Source: Berberis thunbergii | Taxonomy: Eukaryota; Streptophyta; Magnoliopsida; Ranunculales; Berberidaceae | NCBI GenBank assembly: GCA_003290165.1 | Contig: QNQO01000683.1 | Span: forward strand, 526,572 to 590,571 | Direction: 5' to 3' | Length of the DNA stretch: 64,000 nt | In this document: positions 1-12,449 of the stretch, one piece after another | Layout of the letters: each line of letters begins with the position of its first letter | Position numbering within the stretch: the first letter of the stretch is position 1 | Notes under the pieces: generated by a model | Seen by the model: only the letters and a program-made list of their open reading frames with translations | Database searches by the model: none | What the model was told of the DNA's origin: nothing | Program-made: the position numbers and the translations under genes

Positions 1-954
1 TAAGCTGTAAAAAAAGCATAAACACAGGTCTCACAATCCAAATACGGCAGGAATGGATGTTTATGTGTCTGTTTAAAAACTATCTTTTGTTTGATTTGTA
101 AAAGCTTGTGTTAGTCACTATCATTTCAGAGCACATGCATTAAAAAAAAATAATTTGAATGATTCGTTGAGGGTACTTCCCTACTACACATATTTCTAAA
201 ATTATGATTTTATTCCCATTAACTTTTAAGCTTTAGGCCAATAGCTTGTTTCGTCATTTACCTTTGCCATATGCATTTTTTTGGGTGTCTTAGAAACCAA
301 TCACCTCTGGCATTGCTATACTTGTCTCGATTAGTTTCTGCTGTAACATCCTCTTTTTCTGCCCCATATCTTCATACCGGCTTTATTATCCATTTTGTTA
401 CTGGTAGTTGAAATGGTTGCTTTTTTAGCCGGCTATCCCCCCTTTCCTTTTTATGATTTTTTTTTTTGATCCCAGATAAGTTCATGGGCATGGAAGATCG
501 TTTGTAACAATGTATGCCACTGAAAATTTATATATGTTGTTTGATATTTTATTATAGATCATATAATTTAAGCATTTCAAAATATACAGATATGGAGATT
601 AACCATTGAAAAATAGGTTAGATAACTGTCAAAAGGGTATTCTAAAGGATGTGCATTTAATGAGGTACTTCGTCATTGGGCTCAGTTTTTTATCCCTTGA
701 CATGATGTGAGCTGCATCTTCTCAGCTCTGCAAGCTTCTCATGTGCACAACTTTCTTCATATACTCCCTTTGTGTTCTCTATATTTGCCTTTAGCATTGA
801 CTCAAATTTCCCGCATATTTCTTTGTATATTTTTAAGGCTTTCAATTGGTTATTGGTTTTTCCATTATTGAAAAGATCAGAGTATCTTTGCTGAAACTAT
901 TTTTGTAAGATGTTTGCATTGATGTTATTCTTGTTTCATGCTCATTTTACATAG
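1..954. other. Intron or upstream part of the TBL gene
   Basis: No coding exon, RNA gene or repeat could be recognised here. The stretch ends in a good splice acceptor (AG at 953-954) in front of the first visible TBL exon, so at least its 3' part is an intron. The N-terminal half of TBL proteins, including the GDS motif, must lie to the left of the window. Confidence 0.6.
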
Positions 955-2866
955 GTGGTCTGCAAATGCTAATGGGGTGCACTAGAATCCCTTGGATACA
1001 AACAGGGTTACAGAGTGGATGTTGATGTCCCAGAAGGCACATGGGCAGATGCTCCAAGCTTTCATGACATTATTATTGTTAATACAGGCCATTGGTAACT
1101 ATACTTCTCAGAACTGTCTTTTCAACTAGAATATGTTCCTGAGAAGTTTCACTTGATTTTCATTAGCCGGGTTGCTCTATTTGTGGCATATGATCTATTA
1201 CATCACGATGATTCTACTTCTATATTTCTCAGGGTTCACCTTGACATCACCAACAACATTTCTTTAATGAAGATTCGATTGCTTATCTTAATGTTGATAA
1301 CCATACATTCATATGTTAACTTTTGCACTAAAAGAAATTGGCTTTCGTTGTCGCTTTTCAGGTGGTGGGCACCATCAAAGTTTGATCCTGTCAGTTCTCC
1401 AATGCTCTTTTTTGAAAACAATGTGCCTCTTATACCTCCAGTACAGCCGGATGTTGGCTTGGACATGGTTCTTAAAAACATGGTATGATATTAACTTTTA
1501 CCATGTATATGTGACAACATATGTGTCATACCAATACTACATTAATTATATAATCCAAGCTGCCCGATTCTCTTAGTTTGTTTTTGATTTCAAGGAAAAT
1601 TTTCAAAAAGAAAGAAGAAATAGGAGAGGAAGTGGAAAAAAAAGATCTTCAGCTTGAGGATGAAGATGAGTCTATTTTTGGCAAAATTTTTCTTAGTCCC
1701 CCACTAAGAAAATATTTTTTTCACAAATTTTTTAACAAACCAAGAGGTTAGTGATCTTCATTCTCTTCCTCGTTCCTTCCTTTCTCTTCTCTCTTTTGGA
1801 AAATTTTCCTGGAATCAAACATGCCCTTAGAGTTGTTGAACAAATGGAAAGAATAGTTGAGTTTTGCTAGTCTTTCTTAAGGTCAGGACCACAGTAGACT
1901 ATATATATCCTTTTACATGCAACAACCACACTATCAGATGCAAGGATAATGTTTCAGGTATTTGCATTTAATCCTTTTTTCTTGCCCAAAAAAAAATTCA
2001 AATAAAAAGTGAAATAATAGAAATGAAAGTGTTTAAGGATAGAATGAATGGAAAATGCAACTGTAGTCGTCCCCATCCCATGAGGGATGAGCCTTCACCA
2101 ATAGGAGCAGAGGAGAGGCGTATGATGTATTGATGCTGGGTAAAGTATGGGACATAACACATAAGACAATATTTATGATGGAGAAGCTCATAGCCTCAAA
2201 CTTAGGGAAGAAATAACAGCCAACTCGGTGAACCGGGGAAGCTTCCATTAAATGATGTGATACTCTACAACTACCAAATTGGCTGGTTATCTTTTGCAGT
2301 TCCTGTTATCACTCTCTTTGAAGTTCGAAGGATGTTAACTTTCAGATTGAATGGGTCAAGTCTTCAATGGGTGCTTGAGTATAGTTGTAGACAGGTTCCA
2401 GGGGATTGTTAACAGCTGAACTACTTGCCTCCCTAGAAACAATTACAAATATGGGAAAAACTATAACGAATTAAAAAATAAAAGGTTGATTTCTTTGTGG
2501 GAGACTGAGGTCATAGTTTAAGGTTTATGCACATATAAAAGACTCAGTAGTGCTTAATAGTTTCACTTTTAGCATTATATCTGACATCGTATTACAAAAC
2601 ACAGATACTGTTTGTGGAGAGAAAGATGGGACTAGATGCCATTAAGTTCTTCCGCACACAATCTCCGCGACATTTTGAAGGTGGTGACTGGGACCAAGGT
2701 GGTTCTTGTCAAAGGAAGCAACCATTGTTGCCAGAGGAGGTATTCTACATCAGAGTTATTACCATTTTCTTCGTTTAAATTATTTTATCCATGCTTTAGA
2801 TATTTTTGTATTAATGACTATGAAGGCGACCCTCTGGTAAGATGGTATGATTATTATTTGTTTTTT

Positions 2867-2897
<31 letters not shown>

Positions 2898-3513
2898 GGG
2901 GAACCACATCCTAGGATCATTCTCGAACTTAACTCGAAGCACAGAACAGTTATTTTTAAACTTAAATTGAGCAAAGTTAAAAATATGATGCCAAACATAT
3001 GCTAAATTATCTGGGTGGGCTGATGCTCAGCGACTTGGTGAGCTTTTTAGCTGGTTGTTTGGGGTGTTTTTGGGTTACTTCCATGTATCCTTTTTTCTTT
3101 AGGCATTGCATGTTAGAGAAAGTACATATCGTTTATGCCAAACATACAGGATAAAACACTGTTCCACCGTTCAGCTTGTAATTGATACTCATATTGTACC
3201 ATAGTTCGATCAATCTGAATGATCGAACATCTGAGGCTGAATCTTCTGGTTGTAGGTCGAGGAACTGTTTTCTTTGGTAAAGAATGGAACAAATGTGGAA
3301 GCACGGTTGGTCAATCAGCACTTGTACAAAGCTCTGAAAGGATATAGTTTCCGCATTCTGGATATTACCCACATTAGTGAGTTCAGAGCAGATGCCCATC
3401 CAGCAACTGCTGGTGGGAAGAAACATGACGATTGCATGCATTGGTGCTTACCGGGCATCACTGATACTTGGAATGACTTGCTTATGGCACATCTAAACAA
3501 TATTTTGCGTTGA
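955..3513 (+). CDS. TBL: Trichome birefringence-like (TBL) O-acetyltransferase, 3' part; one exon frameshifted
   Basis: TBL proteins are Golgi membrane enzymes that O-acetylate cell-wall polysaccharides such as xylan, mannan or pectin. Five things are visible. Exons are 955-1094, 1362-1482, 2605-2739 and 3256-3513, all with GT-AG borders and compatible phases. The peptides include [48 protein letters not shown] and EFRADAHPA. The C-terminal DxxH motif of the PMR5/DUF231 acyl-esterase fold is present as [10 protein letters not shown] near 3427-3456. The N-terminal GDS motif lies outside the window. From memory the sequence is closest to the TBL12/13/14 branch, but the polysaccharide substrate cannot be read from it. 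In exon 955-1094 the frame changes near 977: one base is missing at a run of four G, between codons reading SANANG and ALESLG. All later exons are clean, so an assembly error is as likely as a real mutation. Confidence 0.88.
2861..2901. repeat. Homopolymer tract T16-G25 in a TBL intron
   Basis: Sixteen T are followed directly by about 25 G in the intron between exons 2605-2739 and 3256-3513. Long poly-G runs are rare in plant DNA and are hard to sequence, so the exact length should not be trusted. Confidence 0.9.
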
Positions 3514-5700
3514 AGGTGGTAAGTTTTTGAACACCATTTCTTGCTCAATACATGCACGAGTTTTTCCAACTTCAGAACAACTCAACTATTTGGAAGGCTG
3601 TAGAAGTTATTCTGGAGATGGCTTATGTGTAAAACCATGCACAGAACTGTTGTGCTATGCTTTTGCCTTCATGGAGTTATCTAGACATGTTTAGTAACGA
3701 GTATGAAAGCAGAGGCGGGTTAATCATCAATCGCACAGCCAGTCCAAAACAACATAATTCCAATGGCCTAACTGTCTTCAAATGGGCTGATGGCTGTGAC
3801 ATATTGGCCACTTGAAAGATGTTAAAATGGGATGATCGAGTCTCAAACATGTTTGACATGAATCCAATTTTTATGTTCCCTGCTACCATGCACGAACTTG
3901 TATGCTCACTGCTAAACATTAGAATTTTTTTTTCCTTCTCATTAACTTGTCTTTGTAAAAGTGCCCTTTCCTTGGCTCTAGTTAACAAAATTTTCTTATG
4001 GAACTGAGGCTACTAGCCAAGTTGGATAGTAGTATTCAGTGGGAGCCATATTAATCTGTCAATAGAATTTTATAGTAGAAATTTTTGTTCATGTCGGACA
4101 GATGTTCTGCTAGTTTGGTTGCTTGGGAGCACAAGATCATAACTACTCTGTAATATCGTTCGATCGCTTGCCGCAAAGATAGAAAGCGTGAGCTAAAGCG
4201 GTCATCAGGTTAAAGACTCAATCTTATTGTTAGGAAGCAGCTGCAAGAAGTATATCCAGTCTGAAAGCGTTCTTCTCAATTTGACCCAGCCCACTAAACT
4301 TGACATTGTTCAGTTTTTCTTCTGATACAAGAAAAATGATTTGTTTGTGCAATAATTTCATGTTCATGAAACCTATTTTCCTTGTCGATGATACTTGCCT
4401 TGACAGAAGAAGAGCCCAAGGTAGGACAATGAAGAGTGACATTCTGCTGTTGTAACATTATATACAAACATGAGTACCCTACATACATAAGCCTTGTTCA
4501 GACTGCTATTAAATGGAGTCTGTCCAGCTGAACTCCGTGTGTGCCTATGTAGGATCTCGTCTTCACAATGCAGATATTAGCGTACCTTGCATTTGTTCGT
4601 TTTGACGTTGATGTTAGGTGTCAATGGCATCGATAAGCCTTTGGGCATGTTTAGGTTAACCTTTGGGGACGATGGTGTAGCCTTTTAGCATGATTGCAAC
4701 AATACTAGTATAATGATTTACCTTCCAATGAACATTCAATTAAAAATACGATAAACATTAAGGCCAACTAATTGACTAATCAAACTACAATAAACATTCA
4801 ATTAAAAATACGATGTCAACTTATACATCGCAAGTCGAACACAAAATCATTATCCTTTGTCAATGCCCGATTTGAATATAATTAAGGGATGATATAGGTC
4901 AATAATGATGAAAACTAAATTCGTAAGCTGAGTTCATTAAAGTGTAGAAGTAGGCAGAACTGTAAGCCACTAAGAGGTCATTAATCAACAAGATCACTTT
5001 CACACAGGACCATTTGTAGTCCTAATCAAGAACAGTGAGACACTATAACAAGCTTCAAGCATGGCTTGGTTTTGTTTTACTTGGGTTCATGGGTCCCCCT
5101 TAACAAGATCCTTGATAACAATTTGATCAACTAATCACTAATTAATGTATGTAAAGTAAGAAGAACTGATGAACCAAATACTGGGTTTGAAAGCAACAAG
5201 GAAGGACTCCTCTTAATGTTTTTAATTAGCTAGTCACTAATAATAAACTTGTGATGGAGTTGTTACCAACCTGTAAAGTATAATAATAACCCTTTGATAT
5301 GGAGATCAGCCTGAACCACTAATTAGGTCTTTGTTTTTGTACAGATGTATATATGACCAGCTTTTACAATGAAAACAAAATAAAAATACATGTGATCAAG
5401 GTTTCATTAAACGAACAGTTGAATTTTGTTGTCGATAAGGACTTGATCGTAGTAGTCATTTAAACGTCTGGGGTACATTTAGTTCGTTGTTGTATTGTGA
5501 TGGAGTTGATTGAATTGTCGATTGCGAGCGAAAATGACACTTAGCCCGCCATGAGACTACTGCAGTGACTACGGTGGATGGCGAAGTAGATAGAATAGAA
5601 TGAGTAGTTTAGGATATTGACTTGAAATAAGTAATTGAATTATTGTGAATACGACTAATTCTTGTAATTGAATTGAGAGAAATCAAGTACAATTAACATA
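3514..5700. other. Intergenic DNA; nothing recognised
   Basis: This is AT-rich sequence downstream of the TBL stop codon, and its first few hundred bases are likely 3' UTR. The only structure noticed is a short direct repeat (CAATTAAAAATACGAT near 4738 and again near 4797). Short ORFs have no recognisable homology. Confidence 0.6.
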
Positions 5701-6060
5701 TGTTTTGAAGTCAGTTGTGTAAATTAATGAGAGTTAAAAGTTTTGTATAATGCTCAACATAGCAACTTGGGTCTGTTGGGCCATGGGGGTGTTCAACACC
5801 ATGAGACATGTCTGAATTGTCACCTTCAACATCTGAAAAAAAAAAAAACACCATGTACTGGACCCAACCATATATCATTAGTTATCATAATTTCTAGCTT
5901 AGTTGAAACCTGGCATCTTTACTTGTCTCATTTTCAATATTCAATTATCAAATACACAACAAGAATGCCACTGAAATAGGGCTCTCAAGGGGTCACCATG
6001 TTTGAAAAGAAATACCCTAATATTTAAGCACATTGAAATAATATGGTTATTTCTACAATG

Positions 6061-6180
6061 TCAATGGGATACTAGCTCAGCGATAGACCTGTGACGGATG
6101 AAATTATAGGTTCATGATTTGAACCCTATTGACAACATTTGGGATGTAAGGAGTTAAGAGATTAAAAAAAATAAAAAAAA
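6061..6180 (+). mobile_element. tRNA-derived SINE-like element, copy 1
   Basis: A polymerase III A-box-like start (TAGCTCAGCGATAGACCTG) is followed by a degenerate B-box (GGTTCATGATTTGAACCC), a short body (TTTGGGATGTAAGGAG) and an A-rich tail. Reverse-strand relatives at 6290-6415 and 8392-8510 share the GATGAAAT core and the aligned positions of these boxes. This layout is typical of plant tRNA-derived SINEs. No target duplication was resolved. Confidence 0.6.
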
Positions 6181-6289
6181 TTCATTTCACAATGGAAACA
6201 AAACCAACTAGAAGCTCCTAAGACCGCTAATTTACAATGTCGTAACCCTAATAAGAGTCGTTACTCGTTAGTGTTTCTTTTCTTTTCCT

Positions 6290-6415
6290 TTTTTTAAAAA
6301 AATCCCATAACTCCTTCCACTCCAGATGCTTCCGGCAGTGTTTAAACCTTGACCTATAATTTCATTCGCCACAAACCTACCGTTGATTTAATCGATTTGA
6401 ATACCTAATGAGGGC
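6290..6415 (-). mobile_element. tRNA-derived SINE-like element, copy 2
   Basis: On the reverse strand this reads CGGTAGGTTTGTGGCGAATG, then AATTATAGGTC, a GTTTAAACACTG B-box region, a GGAGTTATGGGA body and an A-rich tail. It is diverged from copy 1 but collinear with it. Confidence 0.5.
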
Positions 6416-6639
6416 ACACATGCATATCTTGTGGGTCAATTAGATTGTAAAATGTGAAACATCGCATTTTGGGTCTGTTGTGCAATAGGTGTGCAACCCC
6501 ATGAAGCATGCCAAGTTACCTAATTGAACTCTTGTTAGGGTTTGTTGGATTTGGACTCAACCCCACATCATAGAATTTCGAAGACTTTGGCCCTCCTTCC
6601 TTGTCTTATATCTATACCATACTATCAAAGTAGACACCA

Positions 6640-6726
6640 AAAAGTCCAGGATCCAAAACCCTACCAACGGCATTTGGGATGAAAGCATAGGTTTAAGGGA
6701 TAGAAAAAGAAAAAAAAAAAAAAAAC
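6640..6726 (+). mobile_element. 3' part of a SINE-like element, copy 3
   Basis: Only the B-box-proximal half is visible (CAAAACCCTACCAACGG, then CATTTGGGATGAAAG), followed by an A-rich tail of about 25 bases. It matches the 3' half of copy 1. The 5' part is missing or too diverged to see. Confidence 0.45.
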
Positions 6727-8390
6727 TAAACTAAAAGTCTCTATCCTAAGTGGCATTTTTACGTAAAGGAATGTGTCACGTAGGCGATTTAAGCCACATC
6801 ATTCACTTGGACAATTTTTTTTAAACGGTTTCTCCATAACCCTGTAACATCTCAATTTATACTCTAAACATCTCAGTTACGAAACCCTCATTAACAAATA
6901 TTTGATGTAATATTTAGTGCAAGTATATGCAAAACCTGTCCCATGATCTCAACCTACATAAATTAATGTCTTCTTAAAAAAAAAAATTCTCCCAAAACCC
7001 AAAATTTTACCAACCAAGATGTATAGTAAACTTTGTTTTCTCTTGGGATTTCAACTCTTCTTCTCCATCTTCACTTCCATGATTCTTTTTACAGATTTAA
7101 GCAAACAAAGAAGTTTGGAATGTTTATTTTTTCCATCCTTAATGGTAAATCATCATCATCAAAATTCATTTTCGATACTGTATTCCTAATGGTATTATTA
7201 GTACGTATTTATATTTCCTCTATTTTAATGTTTTGTTTTGTTTAAACTCGTAATAATTTTATAAAACAAAAAGTTCATTAAAGAATGCCCTTGCAAAATG
7301 CAAAACAGGGGTTTATGGAGCTAGTTTCATCATTATTATTATTTTTTTGTCAGACATGAAGATTTTTATTGATGATAAGAAAAGAAACAAAATACAAAGG
7401 GATGGAGTTCTTATGTGAAGTTTTTGAGTTGTTGCATTTTATGTGCTTTGAGAGTTTAAAAAAAACACTTATTAAGATTTTGCAAACATAAAGGTACCTT
7501 TTCTAGCACTCCACACAAGATTTAGGGTTCATAGTTATATACATTTTAAGCCTTTTCCAAGAATTCCATCGAACATACATGACACTTTCCATAGTGTGTT
7601 ACACATTTGATAACGAAATCTGGATGCTCTAAACTTTGAATTTCAATCATTATCGCTACCTAATTTTAGATCGTTCAATGCACTTATCTTTTCTTATCTC
7701 GCGACAGTTAGTCTTCAGAAAATTTCACGAAGTGTTTATTTATAGTTTGAAATCCAACATGCACATTTAGTATATCGAATATATATACAATGACTTGGAC
7801 AATACTACTATGGTCCTTTTCATTAGCTTATAAACTGCAAATTTGATCAATTTATGAGTTGTGCAATTTGCAAATACTATCAACTCTTCTGAAGTCACAG
7901 AGTAATCTTGCATTGTGACTTTGTTGTCTCACAAGACTTTTATAGAAGTCAATTATCACAAAGATAGAACTCAAAAAGTCATACTACAAATACCAAGAGT
8001 TCTCTTTTTAAGGAAGTATACTACTACACATTATTGAGTATTGAACAAACTTGGGAAGTTTCAGTAAAACTACTTGGAAATTCATGAGTATTTTTCATAA
8101 AAAAAACAAAGACAATGCAGAGCTTTTAACGGTAAAGTGGTCTGATTACGTGCGAATCACCCTCTCAAATATAAATTAGTGCTGTCGAAACATGCTCTCT
8201 AAAATTTTTCAAGACAATGAGAAAAAATAATTATTTTAAAATACTCGAGGGGTTTGCTTAAATATTCTATTCAGGCAAATACTCTTAAGCTTGGATTTAC
8301 GTTCTTCTAATACCAATTTCCACACCCCCTCATTATTTTTTTTTTATATAGTATTAAATCAATTGACCAAGAGACTATACTCTACGTGTT
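6727..8390. other. Intergenic DNA; nothing recognised
   Basis: AT-rich sequence with poly-A and poly-T tracts. No ORF with recognisable protein similarity, no RNA gene and no inverted-repeat element was found. Confidence 0.55.
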
Positions 8391-8391
8391 T

Positions 8392-8510
8392 TATAAAAAA
8401 AAAAAATCCTATAACCCTTTCCATCCCATGCTGCTGATTGAGTTCAAATTCGTAACATGTGATTTCATCCATCACACTTCTACCAACTCAGCTAATACAC
8501 CTTTGACTTA
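8392..8510 (-). mobile_element. tRNA-derived SINE-like element, copy 4
   Basis: On the reverse strand this has a clear A-box-like segment (TAGCTGAGTTGGTAGAAGTG), GATGGATGAAAT, a B-box-like ATTTGAACTCAATC, a GGGATGGAAAGGGTTATAGG body and a poly-A tail. It is the best preserved copy of the family in this window. Confidence 0.6.
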
Positions 8511-10450
8511 GTTTTGTTTTTAATCACATAGATTTTGGTACGAAGAGCTTGAGGGTGGGGGAATGTAAAACAAATTGAATTAAAAAAAAAATGGACCTAG
8601 AAAACATTGATTTTAGAAGGCAATGAGGGATGACAATGTTTCTTCCTATCCTATGAAATGTGTGAAGCATGGACTAACATGAACATCATGTTAGTTGTCA
8701 CTTGTGACCATGGACCATAGCATACACAATTTGCAATACACATATGGTCCCAAATCTAGCTATAGTGTATTATGTTTTTAGGGTAATTGCAATGTAGAGA
8801 AGGGACAGTCTAAATATATCAATGAATGTACTCACATGACCTAATAACCCTCTCTTTACTACACTCCACATGCCCTCTCTTTTTCCCTTCCTGCCACCCC
8901 ACTCTTCATTATTCCATTTTTATGTCTTCTTCTCTAAATTATTTGCATTAAAGTCCTATATATGTACTTTTGTATTGGTTAGGTTTGAAAAATTGAACAT
9001 ACTTCACACTCTCTTTGAATTTTTTTGTTTTAGTAACTTCTTCTTCAAGAACTTGGAAAATGAGATCAACTTACCATTACTATAGTTCAGAAAAATATTG
9101 ACTTGGTTGCTCTCAGGAGTTTAAAAGTCATGGCGTACGATTTGGCAAGATGTTGTTAGCTTCCAAGAAAATGTATGTATGGTAAATGGAAGGATTATTT
9201 ACCCGATATTTTATGATCAACAAAGGCAACAGAAAGTTTAAGAGAAACTACCTTAAATAATACACTAACTGGACCAGTGTGTTCTATTGTTGAATGACCA
9301 ATGCGACATAGATTGCTAAGGTTCCCTTTTGTTTGCCTAGTAGATGTTAGCATTAGCTAAGCATTGGCAAATGGTAATCATAAAGTATTAACTTATCAAA
9401 ATAAATATACTTGTGACGGATGGTGTCAGAAATCAATGCATTCAAATATTACATCTACTAACCCTATGTGTTCGACAATTTACACTAACCCTATAAAAAA
9501 AAAGCCCATTGATATGGATTATGGATCAAGACCCGTGGATTATGGGCTTATTTAATGAGCCTTATCCTTTTGAGTGGCACCATTTGAAGCGTTCAAACAA
9601 AGAAGTCTAAAAAGATGGTGAAAAAACTTTGTCATTTTTATGGCTAAATGTGTTGTAATTGAACTAAGCTCTAATGGAAAATGACATATCTAACAATGAA
9701 AGGTAACTGATCCGATAAACCTTTGAAAGTCATGCTTAATTAGAATGGATAAATTTTTTTTTACCTAATATTTGTATAGTAGGATTCATTCATCGTCTCA
9801 AAACATGTTTGCATTGAACCCAATCTTGCCACAATGGTGGTAAATATGAATGCAAGCTGTGCAAAATCTTCAAATTTTTTCCATGGAAAGATTATTGAGA
9901 ATGACTGAATGACATGAGTGATTACATCACAATTTCAACACTATCACAAATTCATATATAAAACTGAACTCAATGTCTTTGTGTTCCAAAAGAAAAAAAT
10001 GCTTCTTCATTCACCAAACTATTCAATCTGTCGTTGACTTCATACATGGTGAATTCCACCAAAAAATAAATAATTTTTTTTAAAAAAAAATAGAAAAAAT
10101 AAAAAAAATAACATAAATAAATAGAGAGAACATGAAGGGGGCAAAGGAGTACCCACCTTGCATGTCACTATGGGGGGTGCTAAGGTCTCTGTGTATGATA
10201 TATTTTGTCGGCAAACAAAAACAACACTACTCTTAATTTATCTTCTCTAACTTTTATTTATTAATCTCTTTTTACATGTTTTTTTATTATATTTTATATG
10301 TTTATAGTGATAAATATAAAAAAAGAAAGCTAGCTAGCTAGCTAGCAAGCAAGCAAAACAAAGAGAAAGGGAGTGTGTTGTGTGTGGTGAAACCGTGGTG
10401 GATCATTATTGTCATTCTTTTGCTACCAAATTTTTAATTTGCTCAAGCTC
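8511..10450. other. Intergenic DNA and distal ACC synthase promoter; nothing specific
   Basis: AT-rich DNA without recognisable genes. A short microsatellite, GCTAGCTAGCTAGCTAGC followed by AAGC repeats, lies near 10329-10355, about 110 bases before the ACC synthase TATA box. Confidence 0.5.
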
Positions 10451-10460
10451 GACCCCTCCT

Positions 10461-10470
10461 TTATATATAG
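10461..10470 (+). promoter_or_regulatory. TATA box of the ACC synthase gene
   Basis: TTTATATATAG lies about 190 bases before the ATG at 10654. Transcription would be expected to start about 30 bases downstream, near 10490-10500, giving a CT- and AC-rich leader of roughly 155 bases. Confidence 0.6.
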
Positions 10471-10653
10471 AGACCTCTTTTGCTACCACTTCAAGTCATT
10501 CCTTCCAACACATACAACACAAACACAAAACTCTCTGAAAAAGAAAAAAAAAAACTATCATTCTCTTCTTCATCCTTCAATTCAAAACCCCTTTGATCAT
10601 TCCATCGATCGAAAACACCTAAACTCAAGCTCTCGAAGAAGATTATTATAATC

Positions 10654-12449
10654 ATGAAATATCTATCGAAGAAAGCTACTTGCAACTCACATGGACAAGA
10701 CTCTTCATATTTCTTGGGATGGCAAGAATATGAGAAGAATCCATATGATGAGATTCAAAATCCTACTGGAATCATTCAGATGGGTTTGGCGGAGAATCAG
10801 GTTCATTAATTTTCTATGTTTTTATTTTCCGAATAAACCCAAAACACTTTCTTCCTTCCTTCCATTCGTTTAATCTTGCATGGTTTTGAATTCTAACATT
10901 TTCATTTTTTGTGACTATTCAGCTTTCATTTGATCTTCTAGAATCATGGATATCAGAAAACCCGGAGCCAGTCGAGTTCAAAAGAGAAGGCAAATCCATT
11001 TTCAGAGAACTAGCTCTCTTCCAGGATTATCATGGCTTGCCAGCTTTCAAGAATGTAATAAGTTTTTTCTTCTTCATTTCTTTATATTCAAGTTTTTTCT
11101 TTTTCCACTTTAATTTCAAAGACATTCTTCTTCATTATCTTGATTGCTAAGCTAATATGAATTTTCCAGGCCATGGTTGAATTTATGTCGAAAATTAGAG
11201 GAAACAAAGTTAGCTTTGATCCAAGCAAGCTTGTACTCACAGCTGGTTCTACTTCAGCTAATGAATCTCTCATGTTCTGCCTCGCCAACCGCGGCGAAGC
11301 CTTCCTTCTTCCCACTCCCTACTACCCAGGGTGAGTTTATTTTATTGCGAAATACATGTATTTTTATCTTGATTCTCAAAGTAACCACGTAACTTTTTTT
11401 TTTTTTTTTTTATTGTAAAACACAAACAATTTGTCATTTAATATTGTTCAATGTACTAAACATTGTTGTTGAAATCTTTTTTGTTATAGGTTTGATAGAG
11501 ATCTGAAATGGAGAACTGAAGTAGAAATTGTACCGATACAATGTTCAAGCTCCAACAACTTTGAAATTACTGAAACCGCGCTCGAAGAAGCTTATCAACA
11601 AGCCCACAAACTTAACTTGAAAGTTAAAGGAGTTCTGATCACTAACCCTTCAAACCCACTTGGCACAACAATGACCAGGGAAGAACTCAACCTTCTCATC
11701 ACCTTTGTTCATGACAAGGAATCCATCTTATCAGCGATGAAATCTACTCTGGTACCGTCTTCGACTCTCCAAAGTTTGTAAGCGCATTTGAGATACTAAA
11801 AGACCGGAACCTTGAAGGTAGCAGTGTTTGGAGCAGGGTACATATTGTGTACAGTCTGTCAAAGGACTTGGGGCTTCCAGGATTTAGAGTTGGTGCACTA
11901 TACTCCAACAACGACATGGTTGTCTCCACGGCCACCAAAATGTCAAGCTTTGGCCTAGTTTCGTCACAAACACAGTACCTTCTCTCAGCAATGCTATCAA
12001 ATGACAACTTCACATCCACCTACATTGCTGAGAATCAAATTAGGCTGAAGAAGAGGCATGACATGCTAGTGTATGGGCTTCAAAATGCTGGCATTAGTTG
12101 CCTTGATAGCAATGCTGGGCTTTTTTGCTGGGTTGACATGAGACATCTATTGAGCTCTAACACATTTGATGCTGAAATGGATCTCTGGAAGAAAATTCTC
12201 TATGAGGTGAAGTTGAATGTCTCTCCTGGCTCTTCATGTCATTGCACTGAACCAGGCTGGTTCAGGCTTTGCTTTGCCAACATGTCTGAAGAAACACTGA
12301 TTCTAGCCATGCGAAGACTCAAGGCGTTTGTCGACTCTATGATTGTCCCAAATTCGTTGAGGTCATTCGGGCATTCGAGGAAGATGTCTTTGACGAAATG
12401 GGTGTTTCTACTATCATCTCATGAACGCGAACCCGAACCGGAACGTTGA
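10654..12449 (+). CDS. ACS: 1-aminocyclopropane-1-carboxylate synthase, type II; one frameshift in exon 4
   Basis: ACS is a cytosolic pyridoxal-phosphate enzyme that converts S-adenosylmethionine to ACC, the rate-limiting step of ethylene synthesis. Exons are 10654-10800, 10923-11054, 11170-11330 and 11490-12449, with GT-AG borders. Visible family motifs are [25 protein letters not shown], the [10 protein letters not shown] segment, [31 protein letters not shown] and the Schiff-base lysine motif [14 protein letters not shown]. The tail [17 protein letters not shown] resembles the WVFRVS...R.PDER (TOE) tail of type II isoforms, which ETO1-type E3 ligases recognise for degradation. Expected length is about 466 residues, normal for the family. 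At 11718-11719 a G is missing (AAGGAATCC where AAG GGA ATC is needed for [14 protein letters not shown]), so translation as written stops near 11780. Every other position is intact, so a sequencing or assembly error is likely, but a recent null allele is possible. Confidence 0.93.

Larger units (their letters stand above)
5755..6640 (+). repeat. Two diverged copies of one dispersed repeat
   Basis: The sequence at about 5755-5990 recurs at about 6462-6640. Both start with GGGTCTGTTG, then a CCATGGGGGTG-like stretch, then an ACACCATGAGACATG-like stretch, and both continue through similar words. No coding potential or termini were recognised. SINE-like elements lie between and after the copies. 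Confidence 0.5.

Noticed and set aside
4230..4488. Overlapping reverse-strand ORFs of 64-70 codons
   Set aside because: No recognisable homology, no coding-like composition, and they fall in the 3' flank of the TBL gene.
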